Source of the DNA: Lederbergia citrisecunda | GTDB lineage: Bacteria; Bacillota; Bacilli; Bacillales; Bacillaceae_C | Assembly: GCF_018343695.1 (NCBI RefSeq) | Contig: NZ_JAGYPJ010000001.1 | Coordinates: 1,003,001 to 1,067,000, forward strand | Direction: 5' to 3' | DNA: 64,000 nt | The notes under the pieces: model-generated | The model's database searches: none | What the model was told of the DNA's origin: nothing | The model's input: the letters and a program-made list of their open reading frames with translations, nothing else | Translations under genes and position numbers: made by a program | Shown: positions 27,404 to 38,504 of the stretch, one piece after another | Layout of the letters: every line of letters begins with the position of its first letter | Numbering within the stretch: position 1 is the first letter of the stretch

Positions 27404-29320
27404 TTGTATTTCAACATAACCGAGGATGACATTTTTTTATTTCATCAAGGAACTCATTATCACAGTCAACAAATTTTGGGGTGCCACAATATTCAGTGGG
27501 AAGGGAATGAAGGTTATAGATTTGCTGTATGGGCACCAAATGCGAAAAAAATATATGTTATCGGAGATTTTAACGAATGGAATGGAGAGCAACATCCATT
27601 AGTTCGAATTACAAATGAAGGAATATGGGTAGGTTTTTTTACAAATATTCCACTCGGAACTCCTTATAAATACAAAATTGTCACAGAAAATAATGAAGTT
27701 CTTTTTAAATCGGATCCCTTTGCACTTCAATCCGAGCTTCGCCCAGCAAATGCATCATTAATATGTGAGCCTTCGACCTATGAGTGGAATGATTTTGATT
27801 GGCAAGAGGCAAAGCTAGAATTTCAACCATTTTCATCTCCAATATCTGTGTATGAAGTACATTTAGGGTCATGGAAAAAGAAAAAAGATGAGAAATTTTA
27901 TACATATTGTGAACTTGCAGATGAGTTGATTCCTTATGTAAAATCCTTAGGTTTTACCCATATCGAGCTGCTTCCGCTTGCGGAACATCCTTTTGATCTT
28001 TCATGGGGATACCAAATTACTGGATATTTTTCTGTTACATCGAGATACGGTTCTCATAATGATTTTAAATACTTTATTGATATGTGCCACCAAAACGGGC
28101 TTGGGGTGATTATCGATTGGGTGCCTGGACATTTTTGTAAAGATGATTTCGGACTTCGAGAATTTGATGGTAAGCCCATCTACGAATATCAAGATTCACG
28201 TAAAGCTGAAAAGCGATCGTGGGGAACATTAACTTTTGACTTTGGTAGACCAGAGGTTCAATCTTTTTTAATTTCAAATGCATTATTTTGGCTTGAAGAA
28301 TACCATTTAGATGGCATTCGTGTAGATGCTGTAGCAAGCATGCTTTACCTCAATTTTGATCGATATAATGGTGAAGAAAAAATGGTTAATTCATACGGAG
28401 GAGAAGAAAATCTTGAGGCATATGCATTTATTCGTAAATTGAATGAAGTTGTATTTTCTTTTCATCCATCCGTTTTGATGATGGCAGAGGATAGTTCTGA
28501 TGTGCCGCTCGTTACATCACCAGCCTATTTAGGTGGTCTAGGGTTTAATTATAAATGGAATATGGGCTGGATGAACGATATCCTGAATTTCATGAAAAAA
28601 GATCCTATCTATAGAAAATGGCACCATCATCTACTGACATTTTCGTTCATGTATACACATTCAGAAAACTTCTTACTTCCGTTATCCCATGATGAGGTTG
28701 TCCATGGGAAAAAATCATTGCTAGATAAAATGCCGGGGGATCAGTGGCAGCAATTTGCCAATTTAAGATTACTTTATGGCTATATGTTCGTCCATCCTGG
28801 TAAAAAACTGCTTTTTATGGGTAGTGAGTTTGCCCAGTATGCAGAATGGAAGGATCAAGAGCAATTAGATTGGCATTTACTTGAATATCCGTTACATAAT
28901 GGGATTTTCCATTATGTAAAATCTTTAAATCATTTTTATTTACAAAATCCTGCACTTTACGAATTAGATCATCAAACACAAGGATTTGATTGGATCGATC
29001 CTCATAATATCGATCAAAGTACCATTGTATTTAGACGCTGTGGAAAAAGTCAAAATGAAGAATTAATTATTATTTGTAATTTTACTCCAAATGTTTCATA
29101 TGACTATAAGGTTGGCGTTTGCATGCCTGGAACTTATAAAGAGATATTTAATTCGGATGCATCAGAATTTGGTGGATCAGGACAGTTAAATAAAAGTCCT
29201 CATTATAGTATTCCTAATAAATGGCACGGATTGCCACAACACATAAAAATTAAAGTACCCCCTTTAGCTATTACCGTTTTTAAACGTGAAATAACTACAA
29301 TTGAGGAGGAAGTAAATTGA
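27404..29320 (+). CDS. glgB: 1,4-alpha-glucan branching enzyme GlgB
   Basis: Introduces alpha-1,6 branches into glycogen. GH13: N-terminal CBM48 (about 30-110, with [19 protein letters not shown]), catalytic barrel with nucleophile Asp308 in GIRVDAV, acid/base Glu362 in MMAEDSS and [12 protein letters not shown], and a C-terminal beta domain. The TTG at 27404 is 8 bases after AAAGGAG and gives 638 codons, a normal GlgB length; an in-frame upstream ATG at 27353 lies in the promoter region. It overlaps glgC by 4 bases. First gene of glgBCDAP. Confidence 0.95.
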   Translation: MYFNITEDDIFLFHQGTHYHSQQILGCHNIQWEGNEGYRFAVWAPNAKKIYVIGDFNEWNGEQHPLVRITNEGIWVGFFTNIPLGTPYKYKIVTENNEVLFKSDPFALQSELRPANASLICEPSTYEWNDFDWQEAKLEFQPFSSPISVYEVHLGSWKKKKDEKFYTYCELADELIPYVKSLGFTHIELLPLAEHPFDLSWGYQITGYFSVTSRYGSHNDFKYFIDMCHQNGLGVIIDWVPGHFCKDDFGLREFDGKPIYEYQDSRKAEKRSWGTLTFDFGRPEVQSFLISNALFWLEEYHLDGIRVDAVASMLYLNFDRYNGEEKMVNSYGGEENLEAYAFIRKLNEVVFSFHPSVLMMAEDSSDVPLVTSPAYLGGLGFNYKWNMGWMNDILNFMKKDPIYRKWHHHLLTFSFMYTHSENFLLPLSHDEVVHGKKSLLDKMPGDQWQQFANLRLLYGYMFVHPGKKLLFMGSEFAQYAEWKDQEQLDWHLLEYPLHNGIFHYVKSLNHFYLQNPALYELDHQTQGFDWIDPHNIDQSTIVFRRCGKSQNEELIIICNFTPNVSYDYKVGVCMPGTYKEIFNSDASEFGGSGQLNKSPHYSIPNKWHGLPQHIKIKVPPLAITVFKREITTIEEEVN

Positions 29321-30468
29321 AGGAATGTGTAGGTATGCTTTTGGCAGGTGGAGAAGGCAAACGGTTAGGAACATTGACAAAGGAAGTGGCAAAGCCAGCA
29401 GTACATTTTGGTGGAAAATATCGCATCATCGATTTTACTCTAAGTAATTGTACGAATTCAGGTATTCACACTTTAGGTGTTATGACTCAATATTCTCCGC
29501 TGGAATTAAATAAACATATTGGGAATGGGAAACCGTGGGATCTACATCGACAAGATGGTGGAGTGACAATTCTTTCTCCTTATACTGCTCAGAGCGGTGG
29601 CAGCTGGTATTCTGGTACAGCAGATGCCATTTTTCAAAATATCCACTTTATTGATCAACATGACCCTGAATACGTCCTTGTTATTTCCGGAGATCATATT
29701 TACCAAATGGATTATAACGCATTGCTTAATGAGCATAAGCGTTTAAAAGCAGATGTAACAATTTCCGTTATTACAGTTCCTTGGGAGGAAGCCTCTCGGT
29801 TTGGGATATTAAATACAACGGATGATTTAAGAATATATGAATTTGATGAAAAGCCAAAAGAGCCAAAAAGCAATTTAGCTTCAATGGGAATTTATATGTT
29901 TACATGGAAAACATTAAAAACATATTTAATGGATGATGCTAAAAACAAATATTCGAGCCACGATTTTGGGAAGGATATTATCCCGGCTATGCTAATGGAT
30001 CATCGACGCCTTTATGCATATCGCTACTCCGGTTATTGGAAGGATGTTGGAACAGTTCAAAGTTACTGGGAAGCCAATATGGACTTATTAGATGAAGATT
30101 GGAGCTTGTCATTAACAAATAAGAACCACAGATTGTATTCGAATGACTCTGACTTTCCACCACAATTTATTGCTGAAAAAGGAAAAGTAAAACATTCCCT
30201 CATTAATTCTGGATGCTGGGTGTTTGGAACAGTTGAAAATTCTATATTATTTCAACACGTTGTAATAGAAGAAGGAAGCTATATTTACCAATCAATATTA
30301 CATCCTGGGGTGAAAGTGGGGAAAAACTCCATTTTGGAACGTGTAATTGTTATGGAAAATGTTGAGATCCCTGAAAATACTTATATACGAATTGGAAATG
30401 ATGAAGAACCACTTGTCATTGATGAAGATAAATTATATGAAATGATTCATGAAAAAAAGGAGGCGTAG
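29317..30468 (+). CDS. glgC: Glucose-1-phosphate adenylyltransferase, catalytic subunit GlgC
   Basis: Makes ADP-glucose from glucose 1-phosphate and ATP, the committed step of glycogen synthesis. 383 codons. The nucleotide-binding motif [11 protein letters not shown] and [15 protein letters not shown] are intact; a left-handed beta helix forms the C-terminal part (after about residue 280). TTG start inside a TTGA overlap with the glgB stop, with GAGGAGG upstream, so translation is coupled. Ends 4 bases before glgD. Confidence 0.95.
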   Translation: MKECVGMLLAGGEGKRLGTLTKEVAKPAVHFGGKYRIIDFTLSNCTNSGIHTLGVMTQYSPLELNKHIGNGKPWDLHRQDGGVTILSPYTAQSGGSWYSGTADAIFQNIHFIDQHDPEYVLVISGDHIYQMDYNALLNEHKRLKADVTISVITVPWEEASRFGILNTTDDLRIYEFDEKPKEPKSNLASMGIYMFTWKTLKTYLMDDAKNKYSSHDFGKDIIPAMLMDHRRLYAYRYSGYWKDVGTVQSYWEANMDLLDEDWSLSLTNKNHRLYSNDSDFPPQFIAEKGKVKHSLINSGCWVFGTVENSILFQHVVIEEGSYIYQSILHPGVKVGKNSILERVIVMENVEIPENTYIRIGNDEEPLVIDEDKLYEMIHEKKEA

Positions 30469-30472
30469 GTTA

Positions 30473-31579
30473 ATGAACACAATGATGGGATTAATTAATT
30501 TGGAACATGAGCATCATTTCTTTCATGAATTAACGTATTTTCGAAACGGAGCATCTGTTCCTTTCGCAGGTCGCTATCGGTTAATTGACTTTGCTCTTTC
30601 TAATATGGTGAATTCAAATATAGAAGAGGTTGCAATCTTTACACGCAGTAAATACAGATCTCTAATGGATCATCTCGGAACAGGTGAAAATTGGGAATTG
30701 GACCGAAGAAATGGTGGTTTATTTATCCTTCCACCTGACTGGAACGACCCATCTGATATTTCAAAAGGCGATTTACAATTTTTCCATAATAACCGCGACT
30801 ATTTTCATAGAGGAAAGTCATCTTATGTACTCATTAGTGGAAGCCAATTTATAGCTAATATGGATTATAAAGAGGCTTTTGCTTATCATCTAGAGCGGAA
30901 TGCGGATGTAACCCTTATTTCAACAAGGTTAGAAACGGAGCAGCCGGAACATGAGCGTTGTTTACGTATTGAAGTTGATGATTTAGGATGGATTAACAAT
31001 ATAACGAGTGAGAGAAAAAATCCACTTTTGTTTACAGGCATTTACATTATCAATAAAGATATTTTGATGACTTTGATTGACAAGTGTATTGCTCATCATC
31101 AAGATTATTTTTTTGCTCATGGCATCATGGGAAATATATCTAATTTAAAGATACAAACATATGAGTATAAGGGATATAGTGCATACATCAATTCCATTGA
31201 AAGTTATTATCGTCATAATATGAATCTATTAAATGATGAAAATTACAAAGCTTTATTTTATAAAAAACCGTTTGTACGCACAAAGGTTGGAAGTTCACCA
31301 CCTGCTACATATCGTGACGGAGCAAATGTAAAAAAGTCGTTACTTGCAAACGGCTGTGTCATTGATGGAGAAGTAGAAGGAAGTATTCTATTTAGAGGTG
31401 TAAAGATAAAAGAGGGAGCGAAAGTTAAGGATTCTATTATTATGCAGCGCTGTACGATAGAACCAGGAGTGTACTTGGAAAATGTCATTCTCGATAAAGA
31501 TGTTCATGTAAAAGAAAACCAAAGATTCATAGGTTCAAAAGATAAACCGTATGTCGTAGCTAAAAGAAAAGAAATGTAA
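30473..31579 (+). CDS. glgD: ADP-glucose pyrophosphorylase regulatory subunit GlgD
   Basis: Non-catalytic or weakly active partner of GlgC that raises enzyme activity in Bacillus. 368 codons from the ATG at 30473; the frame is open upstream to 30449, but that stretch contains the ribosome site AAGGAGG. The P-loop GGxGxRL of GlgC is missing, replaced by MMGLINLEHEHHFF, whereas AGRYRLIDFALSNMVNSN and the C-terminal beta-helix remain. This pattern identifies GlgD and explains its expected low catalytic power. Confidence 0.93.
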   Translation: MNTMMGLINLEHEHHFFHELTYFRNGASVPFAGRYRLIDFALSNMVNSNIEEVAIFTRSKYRSLMDHLGTGENWELDRRNGGLFILPPDWNDPSDISKGDLQFFHNNRDYFHRGKSSYVLISGSQFIANMDYKEAFAYHLERNADVTLISTRLETEQPEHERCLRIEVDDLGWINNITSERKNPLLFTGIYIINKDILMTLIDKCIAHHQDYFFAHGIMGNISNLKIQTYEYKGYSAYINSIESYYRHNMNLLNDENYKALFYKKPFVRTKVGSSPPATYRDGANVKKSLLANGCVIDGEVEGSILFRGVKIKEGAKVKDSIIMQRCTIEPGVYLENVILDKDVHVKENQRFIGSKDKPYVVAKRKEM

Positions 31580-31608
31580 GTCGTAAAGCCGGATGAAGGA
31601 GACAGTAT

Positions 31609-33033
31609 ATGAGAAATGTATTATTTGTTGCATCAGAATGTGCTCCATTTATTAAAACAGGTGGATTGGCTGATGTCATTGGTTCGTTGCCTCAAACATT
31701 GAATGAAAATGAACGAGTCGATGTTCAGGTGATACTTCCACTATATGACGAAATATCTGATGAGTGGAAAGATCAAATGGACTTTTATACTTCCATCCAT
31801 GTTCCGCTTGGTTGGCGTAATCAAGAGGCTAGACTATATACGTTAAGATATAATCACATCACCTATTATTTCATTTCAAATGATTATTATTTTTCACGTA
31901 AAGGTGTTTATGGCTATTACGATGATGGTGAACGCTTTATCTTTTTTAGTCAAGCTGTAATAGAAGCGTTAAATCATCTTAAAAGAAAACCACATATTCT
32001 TCACGCCCATGATTGGCAAGCTGGAATGGTTGTTGCCCTTGCGAAAATAATTCAGCCCATCAAAGATTTAAAAACCGTATTTACCATTCATAATTTAAAA
32101 TATCAAGGTGTCATGCCAATCGAAACTTTTAATGATTTTTTTCAATTACCTGCCGAGCATATTGCAGGAATGGAATGGAATGGTATGTTAAATTGCTTAA
32201 AAAGTGCCCTTTTTCATGCCGATACGATTACAACAGTAAGTCCTTCGTATGCAGAAGAAATCAAAGATCCTTATTACGGAGAAGGACTCCATCCAATATT
32301 AATAGAAAGAGCTGGTGATTTGGTGGGGGTCCTGAATGGAATCGATGTAAAAGAATATAATCCATTAATAGACCCAGCCCTTTCAGTAAAATATCGTACC
32401 TCCAGAGCTAGAAAAACGGAAAATAAATTGATTCTTCAGGAGAGACTTAGTCTTCCGATTAATGGTGAGCGGCCTTTATATATAATGATTACAAGACTTG
32501 ATGAACAAAAGGGTCTCCACCTTGTTCAGCATATTTTAGAAGATTTTCTTCAAGAGGACATTCAATTTATTATATTAGGAACAGGCAATGAAGAGTTTGA
32601 AGCCTATTTTGCTGACCTTGGCCATCGTTATCCTGAAAAAGTAGTATCATTATTGACATTTGATGAAAACTTAGCGAGACAGCTATATGCAAGTGCTGAT
32701 TTCCTTATCATGCCTTCTAAGTTTGAGCCTTGTGGTTTAGCACAACTTATAGCTCTGCAGTATAAAACAGTTCCAATAGTTCGTGAAACAGGGGGATTAA
32801 AGGATACAGTACAGCCTTTTAATGAGATAACCAATGAAGGGAATGGATTTAGTTTTCCCCATTACAATGCTCATGATCTTTTAGCTGTGTTACGTTATTC
32901 GTTAACGATTTATCGTAATTCAGATCACTGGGCTTCTCTTATTAAAAATGTGAATAAAAGTCAATTTAGCTGGAAAAAATCAGCTCAAGAATATGCGAAA
33001 TTATATGATGGTTTAGTCATGGAATATGCATAA
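31609..33033 (+). CDS. glgA: Glycogen synthase GlgA
   Basis: Extends alpha-1,4-glucan chains using ADP-glucose (GT5). 474 codons, usual length. The N-terminal motif KTGGLADV (near 16-23) is the ADP-glucose-binding signature; the C-terminal Rossmann domain has MPSKFEPCGLAQ. AAGGAG precedes the ATG. Sits between glgD and glgP in the standard Bacillus order. Confidence 0.96.
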   Translation: MRNVLFVASECAPFIKTGGLADVIGSLPQTLNENERVDVQVILPLYDEISDEWKDQMDFYTSIHVPLGWRNQEARLYTLRYNHITYYFISNDYYFSRKGVYGYYDDGERFIFFSQAVIEALNHLKRKPHILHAHDWQAGMVVALAKIIQPIKDLKTVFTIHNLKYQGVMPIETFNDFFQLPAEHIAGMEWNGMLNCLKSALFHADTITTVSPSYAEEIKDPYYGEGLHPILIERAGDLVGVLNGIDVKEYNPLIDPALSVKYRTSRARKTENKLILQERLSLPINGERPLYIMITRLDEQKGLHLVQHILEDFLQEDIQFIILGTGNEEFEAYFADLGHRYPEKVVSLLTFDENLARQLYASADFLIMPSKFEPCGLAQLIALQYKTVPIVRETGGLKDTVQPFNEITNEGNGFSFPHYNAHDLLAVLRYSLTIYRNSDHWASLIKNVNKSQFSWKKSAQEYAKLYDGLVMEYA

Positions 33034-33049
33034 GGAGGTGATGGCCGGC

Positions 33050-35476
33050 TTGCCTCAATTTACGGTTGATGAAATGATAGAGAAAATTAAGCAAAAAATT
33101 CGGATGGAAATAGGAAAAGATATAAAAGCCGCTTTAAATAGAGAAGTGTATGATGCGCTAACATCGATACTTAATGAAGAAATCAATATCCATTGGGAAA
33201 AAACGAATAAAAAATATAAAGAAATAGAAAGTAAACAAGTTTATTATGTGTCGATGGAATTTTTAATCGGTAGATTACTTGAAAACAATCTACTTAATTG
33301 CGGATTACTAGATATTACTAATGAAGCGTTAATTAAACTTGGATTTAATCCTGAAGTAATTTATTCAATGGAACGTGATCCCGGTCTGGGCAACGGAGGA
33401 TTAGGCCGCTTGGCCGCTTGCTTTCTTGACTCCTTGGCTTCACTTCAATATCCGGGTCATGGCTATGGAATAAGATATAGATATGGCCTATTTGAGCAAC
33501 GGTTTGTCCATGGAAATCAAATTGAACTTCCTGATTATTGGTTAAATGACGGATATGCATGGGAAGTGAGAAAAGCAGAAGAAGCAGTCTGTATTCATTT
33601 CAATGGAATAGTTCATATGTTTAAAAAGAATGATGGCAATCTCGAATTCAAATATGAAAATACTGATAAGGTTATGGCCATCCCTTACGATATACCGATC
33701 GTAGGTTATCAAAACAATGTCATTAACACATTGCGTCTTTGGAGTGCAGAACCACTTTTACATGAAAAGAATGATTCTAGCAATGAAGTGAATCACTATC
33801 ACGACCTTGGTCATCAACACTCCATAGAGCAAATTTCTGGTTTTTTATATCCAGATGACTCCAATTATGAGGGAAAACTACTACGTTTACAGCAACAATA
33901 TTTTCTTGTTTCTGCGAGCATTCAACACATTATTCTAAATTTCAAGCGAAATCATTCTTTATCCTTGTTTCATTTGTCCGAAAAAGTAGTCATTCAAATT
34001 AATGATACACATCCAAGCTTAGCCATTCCTGAACTGATGAGAATCCTTATGGATGATGAAGGATTTGGCTGGGAAAAGGCTTGGGATATAACATCACGAG
34101 TGATTGCATATACGAATCATACAACTTTGAGTGAAGCTTTGGAGACATGGCCAAAGGAGATGATAAGGCAGCTCCTCCCTCGTATTTATATGATAATTGA
34201 TGAGATTAACGAACGATTTTGTAAAAACATTTGGTATAACCATCATCATCTTAGAGAGCATATTCCAAAGATGGCGATCATTGCTGATGATCGAATACAC
34301 ATGGCTAGATTGGCCATCGTAGGCAGTTTTAGTGTGAATGGGGTTGCAAGAATTCATACTGAGATTTTGAAAAACAAAGAAATGAAGTATTTTAATGTTA
34401 TGTTTCCAGAACGTTTTAATAATAAGACGAATGGAATTACTCACCGAAGATGGTTGTTAAAAGTGAATCCGGAACTTTCACATCTGATTACTGATATTAT
34501 CGGCCCTGAGTGGATTAGGCGTCCGAAACAGCTCATTAGCCTTTTAAAATATACAAAAGACCATTCTTTTTTAGAGAAATTTGATCATGTAAAACAGAAA
34601 AATAAACAATCATTAGCAAACTTAATCCATGAACGCACAGGGATCATAGTAGACCATCAGTCGATTTTTGATGTACAAATAAAAAGACTGCACGAATATA
34701 AACGACAGCTTCTAAATGTATTTCGGATTATAAACGTATACAATGAAATAAAAAACAATCCAAATCTTGATATGATACCACGTACATTTATTTTTGGTGC
34801 CAAGGCTGCACCAAGCTATCATTTAGCCAAAGAGGTCATTAAACTGATCAATAAGGTTGCGACGATGGTCAATTACGATCCGGATATTCGCGGGAAAATA
34901 AAGGTAATCTTTCTAGAAAATTATAATGTAAGTCTTGCTGAAAAAATTATCCCTGCTGCTGACATTAGTGAACAAATTTCAACAGCAAGTAAAGAAGCAT
35001 CAGGTACTGGCAATATGAAAATGATGATGAATGGAGCATTAACTGTTGGTACATTGGATGGAGCGAATATTGAAATTAAAGATGTAGTTGGAGACCAAAA
35101 TATATTTATCTTCGGATTATCAGCCGAAGAGGTTATTCATTTTTATCAAAATAGTGGATATAACTCCATTGATATTTATCACACAGATGATAGAGTAAGA
35201 CGAATATTGGATCAATTACATGGTGGTGAATTTGGCACTCATGAAATTGAATTTAAAGATATATATTATAATATTCTCTCCAATAATGATCCTTATTTTG
35301 TGTTAAAAGATTTCGAGCCGTTTATTGAAATCCATGAGCTTGTAGAACAAGCCTATCGTGATCGATGGACATGGCTGCAAATGAGCGTAACCAATATCGC
35401 TCATTCCGGTAAATTTTCAAGTGATCGGACGATCCAAGAATACGCTTCAGAAATATGGAAAATAAAACAAGTGTAA
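33050..35476 (+). CDS. glgP: Glycogen phosphorylase GlgP
   Basis: Releases glucose 1-phosphate from glycogen chain ends. GT35 with PLP bound at Lys657 in the conserved GTGNMKMMMNGA. Other motifs: DPGLGNGGLGRLAACF and INDTHPSLAIPELMR. About 808 codons. The AAGGAGGTGAT site (33032-33042) is a perfect match to the 16S rRNA tail; the TTG at 33050 has the best spacing, while the ATG at 33041 overlaps the site. glgA stop lies within the same stretch, so glgA and glgP are coupled. The last gene of the operon, closed by a terminator. Confidence 0.94.
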   Translation: MPQFTVDEMIEKIKQKIRMEIGKDIKAALNREVYDALTSILNEEINIHWEKTNKKYKEIESKQVYYVSMEFLIGRLLENNLLNCGLLDITNEALIKLGFNPEVIYSMERDPGLGNGGLGRLAACFLDSLASLQYPGHGYGIRYRYGLFEQRFVHGNQIELPDYWLNDGYAWEVRKAEEAVCIHFNGIVHMFKKNDGNLEFKYENTDKVMAIPYDIPIVGYQNNVINTLRLWSAEPLLHEKNDSSNEVNHYHDLGHQHSIEQISGFLYPDDSNYEGKLLRLQQQYFLVSASIQHIILNFKRNHSLSLFHLSEKVVIQINDTHPSLAIPELMRILMDDEGFGWEKAWDITSRVIAYTNHTTLSEALETWPKEMIRQLLPRIYMIIDEINERFCKNIWYNHHHLREHIPKMAIIADDRIHMARLAIVGSFSVNGVARIHTEILKNKEMKYFNVMFPERFNNKTNGITHRRWLLKVNPELSHLITDIIGPEWIRRPKQLISLLKYTKDHSFLEKFDHVKQKNKQSLANLIHERTGIIVDHQSIFDVQIKRLHEYKRQLLNVFRIINVYNEIKNNPNLDMIPRTFIFGAKAAPSYHLAKEVIKLINKVATMVNYDPDIRGKIKVIFLENYNVSLAEKIIPAADISEQISTASKEASGTGNMKMMMNGALTVGTLDGANIEIKDVVGDQNIFIFGLSAEEVIHFYQNSGYNSIDIYHTDDRVRRILDQLHGGEFGTHEIEFKDIYYNILSNNDPYFVLKDFEPFIEIHELVEQAYRDRWTWLQMSVTNIAHSGKFSSDRTIQEYASEIWKIKQV

Positions 35477-35478
35477 GG

Positions 35479-35508
35479 AAGCTATCATGATGGGTAGCTT
35501 TTTTTTTG
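35479..35508 (+). terminator. Intrinsic terminator of the glg operon
   Basis: AAGCTATC pairs with GGTAGCTT (one G-T pair), loop ATGATG, followed by TTTTTTTT. Confidence 0.88.
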
Positions 35509-35836
35509 AGTAAATTGTTTCATAGGCAAGTATTATAGGTGAAAGTAGAATAAATTTGGACAGAAGTTGCTAAAAAACATGATTATTAAATAGTGATTTA
35601 ACGAGTAAAAATCAGATATTGAGCCTCCATTCACTTACAATGATCATAATTCATGTAATAATTCTCAAATTACATCATTCCATGCACAAATATATATCGA
35701 TACTTATCTCATTCAAAAAAAATTTTACTCATCAAGTATTTTCGATTTGGAAGAATCTTTGAAATAGATTTCTTACAATTTTGTAGAAATAAGTAGAAGT
35801 TTTTCTCGACATAGGATGGATCCATCCATAAAAAAA
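35509..35836. other. AT-rich intergenic stretch between glgP and mutS
   Basis: No open frame with a ribosome site and no repeat or RNA element recognised. Very AT-rich. It probably marks the downstream joint of the glycogen block. Confidence 0.5.
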
Positions 35837-35856
35837 TGAAGTGTCTTCAATGATTA

Positions 35857-35865
35857 TGTTATACT
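35857..35865 (+). promoter_or_regulatory. Extended -10 promoter of mutS
   Basis: TGT directly before TATACT (35860-35865), 41 bases ahead of mutS. The -35 is poor (TGAAGT region). In B. subtilis mutSL has its own promoter too. Confidence 0.55.
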
Positions 35866-35906
35866 AATCGAGATAGAGGTTTTGAACGGAAAGGAATTAT
35901 GTACAA

Positions 35907-38480
35907 ATGAGTCAATATACGCCAATGATTCAACAATATTTGCGAGTAAAGGCAAATTATCAAGATGCCTTTTTATTTTTTCGACTAGGAGATTTTTATG
36001 AAATGTTCTTTGACGATGCATTAAAGGCATCACAGGAACTAGAAATTACGTTAACTAGTAGAGAAGGAGGAACGGAAGAGCGCATTCCAATGTGCGGCGT
36101 TCCGTATCATGCAGCTGCGGGATACATCGAGGTGTTAATCCAAAAGGGTTATAAAGTGGCCATTTGTGAACAAACCGAAGACCCAAAGCAGGCAAAAGGT
36201 GTTGTTCGGCGTGAAGTTGTACAACTCATTACTCCTGGAACCGTTATGGAAGGTAAAGGGTTATTAGAGAAGGAAAATAATTATATTTCATCTTTTACAA
36301 TGTTTGATGAAGTAACTTTTGGAATTGCCTATACTGATTTATCAACTGGTGAAAGTAAAGCAACCATCTTAACGGGCACTCACGAGGTATTATTAAACGA
36401 ATTATCTACAATCGGGATGAAAGAAGTTGTAGTAGATTCAAATTTAGACAGTGAACTTAAGAAGAAAATAACAGACCGCATGAATGTGATTATTTCCATT
36501 GAAGAAAATATAGAAAATGATAATGAATTTAACAATATAATAACTAGGCTTTCAAATGAGAAGCTTAAAACAACTGCATTCCGACTCCTTCATTATTTAA
36601 AGAAAACTCAGAAGAGAAGTTTGGACCACCTGCAGGCTTTTTCTGAATACGAAATCAATCAATATATGAAGCTTGATTATTATTCAAAAAGAAATCTAGA
36701 GTTAACAGAATCGATAAGAGGAAAAGGCAGTAAAGGAACATTATTATGGCTGTTGGATGAAACGGTAACGGCCATGGGTGGAAGAATGCTGAAGCAATGG
36801 ATTGATCGTCCTTTAATAAACGAAACACAAATTGTCAGAAGACTGGATCTAGTTGAAACAACTTTACATCATTATTTTGAACGTCAAGAGCTTCGTGAGT
36901 TGTTAAAAGGAGTATACGATCTCGAAAGACTCTCTGGACGTGTAGCTTTCGGAAATGCAAATGCACGTGATTTTATTCAACTTAAAAAATCCTTAATGCA
37001 AATTCCTGCCATTGTATCATTAGTTAAACAGCTAAATCAGAGTGAAGCCCAAAGATTAGTAGATCAATTGGATCCATGTGAAGATTTAACGGAGCTACTT
37101 GAAAAATCGATTATTGACCATCCACCTCTTACGATCAAGGAAGGTGGAATCATTAAGGATGGTTTCCATAAAGAATTGGATACATATAAGGATGCAAGTC
37201 GAAACGGAAAGCAATGGATTGCCGAACTTGAAAAAGAAGAAAAACAAAAAACGGGAATCAAATCGTTAAAGGTCGGCTACAATCGGGTGTTTGGCTATTA
37301 TATAGAAGTGACTCGTGCAAATGTCCATTTGTTAGAAGAAGGTCGCTATGAGCGCAAACAAACATTAGCGAATGCAGAGCGCTTCATTACACCTGAACTT
37401 AAAGAAAAAGAAGCTCTTATTCTTCTGGCAGAAGAAAAGTGCATTGATCTTGAGTATGCATTATTTATGGAAATTCGTGAAACAGTTAAAACATATATAC
37501 CAAGAATTCAACAAGCAGCCAAAATCATCAGTGAATTAGATGTGTATCAAAGTTTTGCGACTGTTAGTGAGACACGACATTATGTTAAACCAATTTTTAA
37601 TAATAAACGACAAATTCATATAACAAACGGACGGCATCCCGTTGTTGAGAAAGTAATGGGTTCTCAAGAATATGTACCCAATGATTGCTTGATGGACTCT
37701 GAGCGTGAAATGCTCCTTATTACTGGTCCTAATATGTCAGGAAAAAGTACATTTATGAGACAAATTGCATTAACAGCGATTATGGCACAAATAGGCTGCT
37801 TTGTCCCTGCAGAAAAAGCCGATATTCCTATATTTGATCAAGTATTTACGAGGATAGGCGCCGCAGATGATTTAATTTCTGGACAAAGTACCTTTATGGT
37901 GGAGATGCTAGAAGCAAAAAATGCAATTGCAAATGCAACGAAAAATAGTTTAATTTTATTCGATGAGATTGGTCGAGGTACCTCCACTTACGATGGAATG
38001 GCACTGGCACAAGCAATTATCGAATATATTCATGATAGAATTGGCGCCAAAACACTTTTCTCCACTCACTATCACGAATTGACAGTACTTGAAGAAATGC
38101 TCGTTCAACTGAAAAACATCCATGTAAGTGCTGTGGAACAGCAAGGAAAATTAGTTTTTCTTCATAAGGTAAAACCAGGGCCAGCGGATAAAAGCTATGG
38201 TATTCATGTTGCAGAACTTGCTAATCTTCCTAAAGAACTAATTGCCAGAGCTACAGAAATTTTAAGAGAATTAGAGAATGAACAATCAAGGGACACCAAA
38301 AATGTAGATAATCGTGAACATGTAAACGAACAACTTGCTTTATTTGCTGAACCCACAAAGAGCAAATACTCAGACCATGAACGTAAAATTCTTGATGAGT
38401 TACGCCAATTGAACATTATGGATATGAATCCAATGCAGGCGATGAACAGCCTTTATGAAATACAAAAAAAGTTAAAATAA
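35907..38480 (+). CDS. mutS: DNA mismatch repair protein MutS
   Basis: Recognises base mismatches and starts repair with MutL. 857 codons. The N-terminal mismatch-reading motif ([15 protein letters not shown], about 24-38) carries the Phe-x-Glu wedge; connector, lever and clamp domains follow; the ABC-type ATPase has Walker A GPNMSGKS at 607-614, Walker [13 protein letters not shown] and the HYHELT motif. The C-terminal HhH-like end matters for dimerisation ([16 protein letters not shown]). Start ATG with AAAGGAATTATG-like weak ribosome site. 24 bases to mutL. Confidence 0.97.
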   Translation: MSQYTPMIQQYLRVKANYQDAFLFFRLGDFYEMFFDDALKASQELEITLTSREGGTEERIPMCGVPYHAAAGYIEVLIQKGYKVAICEQTEDPKQAKGVVRREVVQLITPGTVMEGKGLLEKENNYISSFTMFDEVTFGIAYTDLSTGESKATILTGTHEVLLNELSTIGMKEVVVDSNLDSELKKKITDRMNVIISIEENIENDNEFNNIITRLSNEKLKTTAFRLLHYLKKTQKRSLDHLQAFSEYEINQYMKLDYYSKRNLELTESIRGKGSKGTLLWLLDETVTAMGGRMLKQWIDRPLINETQIVRRLDLVETTLHHYFERQELRELLKGVYDLERLSGRVAFGNANARDFIQLKKSLMQIPAIVSLVKQLNQSEAQRLVDQLDPCEDLTELLEKSIIDHPPLTIKEGGIIKDGFHKELDTYKDASRNGKQWIAELEKEEKQKTGIKSLKVGYNRVFGYYIEVTRANVHLLEEGRYERKQTLANAERFITPELKEKEALILLAEEKCIDLEYALFMEIRETVKTYIPRIQQAAKIISELDVYQSFATVSETRHYVKPIFNNKRQIHITNGRHPVVEKVMGSQEYVPNDCLMDSEREMLLITGPNMSGKSTFMRQIALTAIMAQIGCFVPAEKADIPIFDQVFTRIGAADDLISGQSTFMVEMLEAKNAIANATKNSLILFDEIGRGTSTYDGMALAQAIIEYIHDRIGAKTLFSTHYHELTVLEEMLVQLKNIHVSAVEQQGKLVFLHKVKPGPADKSYGIHVAELANLPKELIARATEILRELENEQSRDTKNVDNREHVNEQLALFAEPTKSKYSDHERKILDELRQLNIMDMNPMQAMNSLYEIQKKLK

Positions 38481-38504
38481 TGATTACGGAAGGAGGCAGG
38501 GGCA

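Noticed and set aside
30473-31579. GlgD as a broken glgC duplicate
   Set aside because: Loss of the P-loop with retention of the rest is the family state of the regulatory subunit.
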